A stretch of DNA of 13,373 nucleotides from DATDTB01 sp035291025 (lineage in GTDB: Archaea; Iainarchaeota; Iainarchaeia; JAFGOX01; DATDTB01): NCBI GenBank assembly GCA_035291025.1, contig DATDTB010000065.1:1-13373 (forward strand). Direction: 5' to 3'. The notes under the pieces were generated by a model that worked only from the letters and a program-made list of their open reading frames with translations, searched no databases and was not told the DNA's origin. Shown here piece by piece: positions 1-5,975 of this stretch (the first letter of the stretch is position 1; every line of letters begins with the position of its first letter). Made by a program: the position numbers and the translations under genes.

Positions 1-34
1 GTACTTGAAGCACAGGGGAAAGATCAGGTTCTGA
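1..34 (+). CDS. C-terminal tail of hydroxymethylglutaryl-CoA synthase (partial)
   Basis: The frame beginning at base 2 reads YLKHRGKIRF and stops at TGA (32-34). A short basic tail of the type Y-x-x-x-x-GKIR is familiar from the C-terminus of archaeal HMG-CoA synthase. That enzyme condenses acetoacetyl-CoA with acetyl-CoA. The gene order is the main support: archaeal HMGS is commonly followed directly by the thiolase and DUF35 genes, as here, with a gap of only 36 bases. Only ten residues are visible, so the identification is an inference from tail plus context. Confidence 0.5.
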   Translation, partial: YLKHRGKIRF

Positions 35-70
35 GCCTTGGATTTTTTTGTTTAAAGGGGTTTTTTGCAA

Positions 71-1246
71 ATGAGAAAGGTTGCGGTTGTCGGAGTCGGC
101 TCCACGAAGTTCGGGGAGCTTTGGGAGATCGGAATGAAGGAAATGATTGTCGAAGCCGGCGCAAAGGCCCTCGAGGACTCAAAAGTGGACTCAAAGGACA
201 TCCAAGCCTTGTACATTGGCTCCATGGCCGGCGGGCGCTTTTTTGGACAGGAACACTTGGGCGCGTTGATTGCCGATTACACCGGCTTGAACCCGTTGCC
301 TTCCACTCGAGTGGAGGCGGGCAGCGCTTCAGGCGCCGCGGCCTTCCGCGAGGGTTACCTTGCGGTCGCGTCAGGCGAGTACGACTTGGTTGTCGTTGGC
401 GGCGGCGAGAAAAGCACCGACGTTTCCACTGAACAGGCGGCAAACGTGTTTGGAGGAGCGGGCGACATTGAATGGGAAATATTCAACGGCGCAACGTTTC
501 CCAGCTTGTTCGCGTTGATGGCGCGGAGGCACATGCACGAATACGGCACGACGGAAGAGCAAATGGCGGCTGTTGCAGTGAAAAACCACAAGAACGGCGC
601 CAAGAACCCCATTGCTCAGTTCCCGTTCGAGGTCTCAATTGAGGCTGTCATGAATTCCGGCAAAGTTTCAGACCCAATCAAGACCCTTGACTCTTGCGCC
701 GTGAGCGACGGCGCTTGCGCGGTTGTCCTGGCTAGCGAGGAGGCCGCGAAAAACTTCAAGGACAAGGCGGTGTGGGTGAACGCTTCCACTCAAACTTCTG
801 ACACTTTGGCGTTGCACGACCGCCCCAGCCTCACAACCATTCCAGCGACAAGGCTAGCCGGCGAGCAAGCCTTGAAGAAAGCCGGAATAACGCACAAGGA
901 CGTTCAATTGCTTGAAGTCCACGACGCCTTCACCATTAGCGAGCTAATGGCCTTGGAGGACTTGGGGTTCGTGAAAAAAGGCGAGGTAGGGAAAGCTGTT
1001 GCTGAGGGAAGGTTTGACTTGGGTTCCGCGTTGAGCGTCAACACTTCCGGCGGCTTGAAGGCGTGCGGCCACCCCGCCGGTGCTACGGGGTTAAAGCAAG
1101 TGATTGAAATCTGCCTCCAGCTCCGCGGAGAGGCCGGAAAGAGGCAAGTGCAAAACGCGCGCATTGGAATGACTCACAGCTTGGGCGGGACGGGGGGAAC
1201 GGCGTTGGTGCACGTGCTTTCCCGTGAAAAGGATTTGAGGAAGTGA
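71..1246 (+). CDS. Archaeal acetyl-CoA acetyltransferase-like thiolase with Ser in place of the nucleophilic Cys
   Basis: SCP2-type archaeal thiolase of 391 residues, full length for the family. It is expected to condense two acetyl-CoA to acetoacetyl-CoA for HMG-CoA synthase, in a cytoplasmic complex with the DUF35 protein encoded next. Family hallmarks are the N-terminus RKVAVVGVGSTKFGELWE, then GQEHLGALIADYTGLNP, the ATFPSLFALMARR block, EVHDAF (His284) and KACGHPAGATG (Cys332, His334). The segment that normally reads VEAACASG reads VEAGSASG: residue 85, the expected acylated cysteine, is serine (AGC at 323-325). The enzyme could therefore be a slow serine thiolase, or have been repurposed as an aldolase or carrier-like partner, as in Ltp2-type proteins. 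ATG at 71 is preferred over an in-frame TTG at 65 because it gives the conserved family N-terminus; AGGGG lies 10 bases upstream. Confidence 0.93.
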   Translation: MRKVAVVGVGSTKFGELWEIGMKEMIVEAGAKALEDSKVDSKDIQALYIGSMAGGRFFGQEHLGALIADYTGLNPLPSTRVEAGSASGAAAFREGYLAVASGEYDLVVVGGGEKSTDVSTEQAANVFGGAGDIEWEIFNGATFPSLFALMARRHMHEYGTTEEQMAAVAVKNHKNGAKNPIAQFPFEVSIEAVMNSGKVSDPIKTLDSCAVSDGACAVVLASEEAAKNFKDKAVWVNASTQTSDTLALHDRPSLTTIPATRLAGEQALKKAGITHKDVQLLEVHDAFTISELMALEDLGFVKKGEVGKAVAEGRFDLGSALSVNTSGGLKACGHPAGATGLKQVIEICLQLRGEAGKRQVQNARIGMTHSLGGTGGTALVHVLSREKDLRK

Positions 1247-1268
1247 AGAAAGCGAGGGCGTGAAACTA

Positions 1269-1679
1269 ATGTCGATTAAGTCTCTGCCGTTGTATTGGCG
1301 CAGGATTCCCCAGCGTTACCGCTTGGAGGGCACTCATTGCCTGAACTGCAACGCCGTTTACTTCCCGGCGCGCTCGTTTTGCCGGGCTTGCAGGCGCAAG
1401 GGAAAAATTGAGCCGAAAGCGCTTTCGGGGGAGGGCAAGGTTTACTCCCATACCACCATTTACCAGGCCGGCGAGGGCTTTGACTTGCAGGTTCCTTACA
1501 CTGTCGCAATTGTTGAATTAAGGGAAGGCGCAATGGTCTTGGCCCAGCTTGCCGACGTGGAACCTGAAAAAGTTTCCATTGGAATGCCCGTGAAAATGGT
1601 TGTGCGCAAGGTCAGCGAGGACGCCCACGACGGCTTGATTCACTACGGGTACAAGTTCATGCCGGCTGAAGACGTTTAA
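1269..1679 (+). CDS. DUF35 OB-fold / zinc-ribbon protein, thiolase-HMGS scaffold
   Basis: A 136-residue protein of the DUF35 (Zn-ribbon plus OB-fold acyl-CoA-associated) family. An N-terminal helix (LPLYWRRIPQRYRLEGTHC) leads to a rubredoxin-like zinc ribbon with Cys24-x2-Cys27 and Cys38-x2-Cys41, then an OB-fold from about residue 50 (GKVYSHTTIYQAGEGF). In methanogens the equivalent protein bridges thiolase and HMG-CoA synthase and lets acetoacetyl-CoA pass between them. The gene follows the thiolase by 22 bases, which fits that role. ATG at 1269 has GAGGG ten bases upstream; a GTG at 1260 would add three residues but leaves too little room for a ribosome binding site. The protein is probably the obligate partner of the unusual Ser85 thiolase. 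Confidence 0.9.
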   Translation: MSIKSLPLYWRRIPQRYRLEGTHCLNCNAVYFPARSFCRACRRKGKIEPKALSGEGKVYSHTTIYQAGEGFDLQVPYTVAIVELREGAMVLAQLADVEPEKVSIGMPVKMVVRKVSEDAHDGLIHYGYKFMPAEDV

Positions 1680-1681
1680 AA
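1675..1681 (+). promoter_or_regulatory. Possible TATA box for HMG-CoA reductase
   Basis: TTTAAAA overlaps the TAA stop of the DUF35 gene. Initiation about 26 bases downstream (near 1704) would give a leader of about 30 bases before the reductase ATG at 1736. The gap also holds a T/C-rich run (1690-1701) that could end the upstream transcript. Whether the reductase is transcribed separately or with the upstream genes cannot be settled by eye. Confidence 0.3.
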
Positions 1682-1735
1682 GCACAACTTTCTTTTTCCC
1701 CCCAACGCAGGAGTGAATTGTGGGTGTTTTTTTGA

Positions 1736-2965
1736 ATGACTGAATTGTCCAGAGCGGAAAGGCAGGCCTTGAAGGGCCTGGAGACGGGAAAGCTGAAGCT
1801 TTACTCCCTGGAGGAGTCACTGCCAGCGGACCTTGCAGCAAAGGTCAGGCTGCGCTTCCTTGAGGAAAAAAACAAGGTCAGCCTGAAAAACGTTGGCTTG
1901 ACAGTTGTAACAGCATCTGCGGTCCGCGGAAAAAACGTTGAAAACTTCATTGGCGCGGCGCAAATCCCATTGGGAGTCGTTGGGCCGTTGCTCGTCAAGG
2001 GCGAGCACGCCAAGGGCGAGTTCTACGTCCCCTTGGCGACGAGCGAGGGCGCGCTGCTTGCAACAGTGAACCGCGGCGCCGGCGTGATTTCAAAAAGCAA
2101 CGGCGTCAAGGTCCGCATCTTGAAGGACGCAATGACGCGCGCGCCAGTGTTCCGCGCGCAGGGTATCGAGCACGCGCAGGAAATGGTTTCCTGGGTCAGG
2201 GAAAACTTTGAAAAAATAAAGAAGGCGGCTGAGTCAACGACAACGCATGGAAAACTGCTTGACGTAAAGCCCTTCATTACTGGCAGAAACGTTTACCTCC
2301 GCTTTTCCTTTGACACGAAGGACGCGATGGGAATGAACATGGCGACAATCGCGTGCGACGCGGCCTGCGGGCTGATTGAAAGGGAAACCAAGTCCAAGTG
2401 CGTTTCCCTTTCGGGCAATGTCTGCACGGACAAAAAGCCAGCCGCCATTAACTTGATTGAAGGCCGCGGGAAGACCGTCGTGGCCGAAGTGGTTGTTTCA
2501 AGCGAGGTAGTAAGGAAGTCCTTGAAGTCAAGCGTTGACGGCGTTGTTGAAATCAATTACCGGAAGAACTTGCAGGGCAGCGCGCTCGCCGGCGCCTTGA
2601 GCTACAACTCGCACGTGGCAAACATGATAGCTGGAGTATTCGCCGCCACGGGGCAGGACCTGGCCCAAGTGACTGACTCTTCGCTTGCAATTGCCTCGGC
2701 TGAAAAGCTTGAGTCAGGCGACTTGTATTTTTCGCTTTACTTGCCCGCCCTGGAAGTCGGAACAGTCGGCGGCGGGACGGGGCTTCCAACGCAGAAGGAG
2801 TGCCTGGAACTGTTGGGTTGCGCGGGCTCGGGAAAGCCGCCGGGCGCGAACTCGAAGAAGCTAGCGGAAATAATTGCCGCGACAGCTCTCGCGGGAGAGC
2901 TTTCCACGCTTGCCGCGCAGTCCGCGGGGCACTTGGCGCCCGCTCACAAGAGGCTCGGAAGGTGA
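1736..2965 (+). CDS. hmgA: Class I 3-hydroxy-3-methylglutaryl-CoA reductase (NADPH)
   Basis: Reduces HMG-CoA to mevalonate with NADPH, the committed step of archaeal isoprenoid lipid synthesis. It has 409 residues, normal for a soluble archaeal enzyme without the eukaryotic membrane domain. Visible motifs are ENFIGAAQIPLGVVGP, EGALLATVNRGA (catalytic Glu104), DAMGMNM for the cofactor, TDKKPAAIN (catalytic Lys233), ATGQD (catalytic Asp308), GTVGGGTGLPTQ, and a C-terminal AHKRLGR with the proton-donor His404. The usual NAHAAN is NSHVAN, a mild variation. An in-frame TGA directly precedes ATG 1736, so the start is fixed. It follows the thiolase/DUF35 genes by 56 bases, placing HMGS, thiolase, scaffold and reductase together. 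Confidence 0.97.
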   Translation: MTELSRAERQALKGLETGKLKLYSLEESLPADLAAKVRLRFLEEKNKVSLKNVGLTVVTASAVRGKNVENFIGAAQIPLGVVGPLLVKGEHAKGEFYVPLATSEGALLATVNRGAGVISKSNGVKVRILKDAMTRAPVFRAQGIEHAQEMVSWVRENFEKIKKAAESTTTHGKLLDVKPFITGRNVYLRFSFDTKDAMGMNMATIACDAACGLIERETKSKCVSLSGNVCTDKKPAAINLIEGRGKTVVAEVVVSSEVVRKSLKSSVDGVVEINYRKNLQGSALAGALSYNSHVANMIAGVFAATGQDLAQVTDSSLAIASAEKLESGDLYFSLYLPALEVGTVGGGTGLPTQKECLELLGCAGSGKPPGANSKKLAEIIAATALAGELSTLAAQSAGHLAPAHKRLGR

Positions 2966-2975
2966 GCAGGCAAGA

Positions 2976-3353
2976 ATGAGGCGCCACGGGTCGAATCTTC
3001 ATTCTTTTCGAGGTTTTCGCCACGAGAGGTTTGTAGAAGTCCCGAAAGAACTACTTGAAGGGGACAGGAAAGTACTCGCCGCCGTGATTGCCTCGTTTCT
3101 CGGGGCCTTGCTGTTCATTGCCGGCGTTGCCTCCACTGTTTACTTCTTGCAAAAACAGTTTTCAGAAATGAACGCCCTTGCCTCCGGCAAGCCCGTGGAG
3201 CCAGTTGGCAATTCTTTCTTGGACTCGCTTGCAGGCTTTTTTTCCCTCCCCATGGGGCTTGCAGGCTTTTTCATTGCCTTTTTTTCAATGGCTTACATTG
3301 AGCGCAGAGTTAAGGCTTTCAACGAGGAAAAGGCGCGCTTGCAGGGTGTTTAA
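2976..3353 (+). CDS. Small two-helix membrane protein, unknown function
   Basis: Not recognised. It encodes 125 residues with a basic N-terminus (MRRHGSNLHSFRGFRHERF), a membrane helix at about 32-57 (AAVIASFLGALLFIAGVAS), a Ser/Pro linker, a second helix at about 86-107 (AGFFSLPMGLAGFFIAFF) and a charged tail (IERRVKAFNEEKARLQ). Both termini are therefore probably cytoplasmic. ATG 2976 lies 10 bases after the HMG-CoA reductase stop; the frame is open further upstream, but that part overlaps reductase coding sequence and does not read like protein. Its stop is one base from the start of the next gene, so the two are almost certainly co-translated. Confidence 0.75.
   Translation: MRRHGSNLHSFRGFRHERFVEVPKELLEGDRKVLAAVIASFLGALLFIAGVASTVYFLQKQFSEMNALASGKPVEPVGNSFLDSLAGFFSLPMGLAGFFIAFFSMAYIERRVKAFNEEKARLQGV
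3227..3271 (+). repeat. 15-bp direct repeat inside the two-helix membrane protein gene
   Basis: GCTTGCAGGCTTTTT occurs at 3227-3241 and again at 3257-3271, in the same frame, encoding LAGFF twice ten residues apart within the second membrane helix. It is probably a small internal duplication or a composition effect of hydrophobic coding. Confidence 0.6.
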
Positions 3354-3354
3354 G

Positions 3355-3771
3355 GTGCCTGAAGTACTCGTTTGCCCGAAGTGCGGAAGCACTGACTTGC
3401 GCCAGACAGCATTCAAGGGCGAAAAGGATTCAAGGGAAGGGTTTATTTGCCCAGGCTGCAATTCCTCCGTCGAGCCATTGCGCGTTTCGTCAGAGGAGGC
3501 GGCGCGCCTCTTCAATGAATCGCGGCTGAAAAAAATGGGCTTTGGCCAAAAGAGCCCGTTTGTGCAGCAAAACTACGTTTTTGCCAGCAGTGACTTGTGG
3601 CTCTTGGAAGTCGTGTTCGTGCTGATTGTCCTGTTCTTGCTTGCGCCTTTCCTCGTCCCGTTTTACCCAGCGGCGCAGCGCCTCCAAGAGCTTTCGTGGC
3701 TGTTCATTGCCTCAATAGCTTTGCTTAGCACGTTCTTGTTTTACAGGATTGCCTCAAGGCCCAGCGCTTGA
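3355..3771 (+). CDS. Zinc-ribbon membrane protein, unknown function
   Basis: A 138-residue protein with an N-terminal zinc ribbon (Cys7-P-K-Cys10 and Cys32-P-G-Cys35), a helical linker (about 40-70) and two membrane helices (about 82-104 and 114-131) separated by a short loop (YPAAQRLQE). The zinc ribbon should face the cytoplasm. The function is unknown; the fold suggests an adaptor or nucleic-acid/protein-binding module tethered to the membrane. GTG 3355 is chosen because it gives MPEVLVCPKCG, follows the previous stop by one base and has AGGG eight bases upstream; GTG 3346 is possible. The last 18 bases overlap the convergent acyl-CoA synthetase gene. Confidence 0.75.
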   Translation: MPEVLVCPKCGSTDLRQTAFKGEKDSREGFICPGCNSSVEPLRVSSEEAARLFNESRLKKMGFGQKSPFVQQNYVFASSDLWLLEVVFVLIVLFLLAPFLVPFYPAAQRLQELSWLFIASIALLSTFLFYRIASRPSA

Positions 3772-5820
3772 CCCTGCAGGCGTTTTTGCGTATTCGTCCC
3801 TCAAAATCCGCCGCATTACCTTCATTGAAGCGGTCCTCGGCAGCGCTTCAGTTACGACGACGTCGTGGACCTTGAACAACGGGTTTAGCTTTGCCTTGAT
3901 GAGAGCCTGGAATTCTTGTTTCAACGTTTCCTTTTCCAGCACCGCGTCCTTTTTTTCCCGCACTGCGTAAATTACCAAGTTGTTTGGCCCGCCGCCGCTT
4001 GGCTGTACCGCGATCGCGGCAGTTTCAGCAACTCCCGGAGTGCCGTGTAGGACTCTTTCAATGTCCCCCGAGCTCACGCGAATGCCGCCAATCTTCATTT
4101 CGTCGTCAATCCTTCCGTGCACAACGAAGTAACCGTGCGCGAGCTCTTCGACTTGGTCGCCGTGCCTCCTAAGAACCTCGCCGTTGGGCCCTTTCGGGCA
4201 GCCCTTGTAATACACTTCGTGGTGGTCCTTGTTCAGCAAAACCTGCGACAGCCCAATGCTTGGCGGCACTATGAAGACTTCACCCTTGGGCGAGTGCTCT
4301 CCTTTTTCGTCCAAGACCTGGAAATCCAAGCCAAGCGCTGGAGTGGAAAACGTGCTCGGGGACGCCGGCTTGACCACAACGCCAGTGATGTAGCCACCGC
4401 CTATCTCGGTGCCGCCGCAGTACTCAATGACTGGCTTGTACCCCGCTAGCGCCATCAAGTAAAACATGTCCTGCTTCTTTGAGCACTCCCCAGTCGAGCT
4501 GTACTTCCGAATTCCCTTCCAGTCCAAGCCTTCCATGCACTTGCTCGCCTTCCACGCGTTCACAGTGCTGGGAATGACTCCCAGCATTGTCACTTTGGCG
4601 TCCTGCACGAACTCGCCAAACTCCCTGCCAAGGGGCGCGCCCACGAACAACGCAATCGTGGCGCGGTTCATTAACGCCGCGAAAATTAGCCACGGCCCCA
4701 TCATCCAACCCAAGTTCGTTGGCCACGCAAGCACGTCGTCTTTTTTTATGTCCTGGTGGAGGAACGCGTCCACGCACGCCTTGACTGCCGTGAGGTGAGT
4801 CCAGGGAATGGCTTTCGGCTCGCCGGTTGTCCCAGACGAGTAAAGGTAAGTAGTGAACGCGCTTGGCGGGCCGTGAACGGCCTTGAATTCGTTGGCGCCG
4901 CCGGCAAGGAACTCGCTCCAGTGAACGTCGCCCTGCCTCAACGCCGGCTTTTCGTGCGCGTTCCACGGCAAGACTATTGCGCGTGGAGCGCTTGCCTCGG
5001 AAACCTTTGAGTACAACTCTACTTTTTTCCCGGAGCGAATGTAGTAGTCAACCGTGAAAACGGCCTTTGCGTTGGCTATCCTCACGCGCTTGCCTATTTC
5101 GGGAGGGGCGAAGCTGTCGGCAATGGTCGCCGCGACCATTCCAGCCTTTACTATTCCCAAGTAAACGGCGACGCTTTCATAGTTCATTGGCATGTCTATG
5201 GCGACCGAGTCGCCTTCCCTCAAGCCAAAGGCCTTCAAGGCGCTTGCAACGTTGTTGACCAGTCTCTCTAGCTCGCCGTAAGTCACCCTGTGGGCGTCCT
5301 TCGAGCCCTCCGCGCTCCAAACCACCGCAGTAGCGTCCTTCGGCGCCTGGAAGCACGAGTCAACGCAGTTCATTTTCGCGCCCGCGAGCCACTCAACGCT
5401 TTCAACGCCTTTTGACAAGTCCATTACCTTGGAAGGCCTGCGCTTCAGTTTCACCTTCGCCTTCTTCAACATTAACTCCCAGAAAGCCTCGCGGTTGTCC
5501 TTGCTCCAAGAGTGAAAGTCGTGGTAGTTGGCAAAGCCTTTTTCCCTCATTATCCTGCCGACGTTTGACTTTCTCACTTCCCGGGTTGTGGGAATCCATG
5601 CAGGCGCAGGGCCGTGTTCGGGCTTGCGCGCGCGGTAAACGTTTTCATACAAATACCACTGCACTTCCAATGGAGTTTCGTGCTTTGAAAACACTTTCCT
5701 CAAGTCGTTCCAAAGCGCTTCCTGTGACTCTGGAACGCTTAAGTCTGGGTGCTTTTTCAGGGAACGCGCAACGCCTTTCCTTGCAGCGCCGCTCAAGTGG
5801 TGGCTTATTGCCTCAATCAT
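3754..5820 (-). CDS. AMP-forming acyl-CoA synthetase (ANL superfamily, plant AAE17/18-like)
   Basis: Activates a carboxylic acid with ATP through an acyl-adenylate and transfers it to CoA. Its 688 residues include an N-terminal extension of about 150 residues. Core motifs are the phosphate loop YSSGTTGEPK (327-336), GWMMGPW (371-377), VIEYCGGTEIGGG (464-476), the hinge region HGRIDDEMKIGGIRVSSGD (568-586) and the C-terminal catalytic Lys667 in PRTASMKVMRR, often regulated by acetylation in relatives. From memory, GPWLIFAALM, GREFGEFVQDAKVTMLGV and VIEYCGGTEIGGG match plant peroxisomal acyl-activating enzymes 17/18 better than acetyl-CoA synthetase. The substrate cannot be read from sequence; acetate, acetoacetate or another short acid is possible. 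The ATG is preceded by GGGGGGGAAG. The gene is convergent with the zinc-ribbon gene and overlaps it by 18 bases. Confidence 0.92.
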   Translation of the reverse strand: MIEAISHHLSGAARKGVARSLKKHPDLSVPESQEALWNDLRKVFSKHETPLEVQWYLYENVYRARKPEHGPAPAWIPTTREVRKSNVGRIMREKGFANYHDFHSWSKDNREAFWELMLKKAKVKLKRRPSKVMDLSKGVESVEWLAGAKMNCVDSCFQAPKDATAVVWSAEGSKDAHRVTYGELERLVNNVASALKAFGLREGDSVAIDMPMNYESVAVYLGIVKAGMVAATIADSFAPPEIGKRVRIANAKAVFTVDYYIRSGKKVELYSKVSEASAPRAIVLPWNAHEKPALRQGDVHWSEFLAGGANEFKAVHGPPSAFTTYLYSSGTTGEPKAIPWTHLTAVKACVDAFLHQDIKKDDVLAWPTNLGWMMGPWLIFAALMNRATIALFVGAPLGREFGEFVQDAKVTMLGVIPSTVNAWKASKCMEGLDWKGIRKYSSTGECSKKQDMFYLMALAGYKPVIEYCGGTEIGGGYITGVVVKPASPSTFSTPALGLDFQVLDEKGEHSPKGEVFIVPPSIGLSQVLLNKDHHEVYYKGCPKGPNGEVLRRHGDQVEELAHGYFVVHGRIDDEMKIGGIRVSSGDIERVLHGTPGVAETAAIAVQPSGGGPNNLVIYAVREKKDAVLEKETLKQEFQALIKAKLNPLFKVHDVVVTEALPRTASMKVMRRILRDEYAKTPAGSSAGP

Positions 5821-5931
5821 GGAAAACTTCCCCCCCGGCCATGGGAACAGAAACAGCCTTTCTCACTGAACTTAGTTATGGAAAAACATTTAACGCTGCC
5901 CCCCACACCGCGTTTTACGAGGCAAAAGTAG

Positions 5932-5945
5932 TTTTTTAACTATAA
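5932..5945 (+). promoter_or_regulatory. TATA element for the cysteine-rich surface protein
   Basis: TTTTTTAACTATAA is the most A/T-rich stretch of the 155-base divergent gap between the acyl-CoA synthetase and the surface protein. Initiation about 26 bases downstream would fall near 5963-5968, leaving a leader of about 10 bases before ATG 5976. The synthetase promoter on the other strand may use the weaker GTTAAATG around 5889-5896. Confidence 0.45.
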
Positions 5946-5975
5946 CTCCTAGTCTTATTCAGGAAACGGGCGCGC

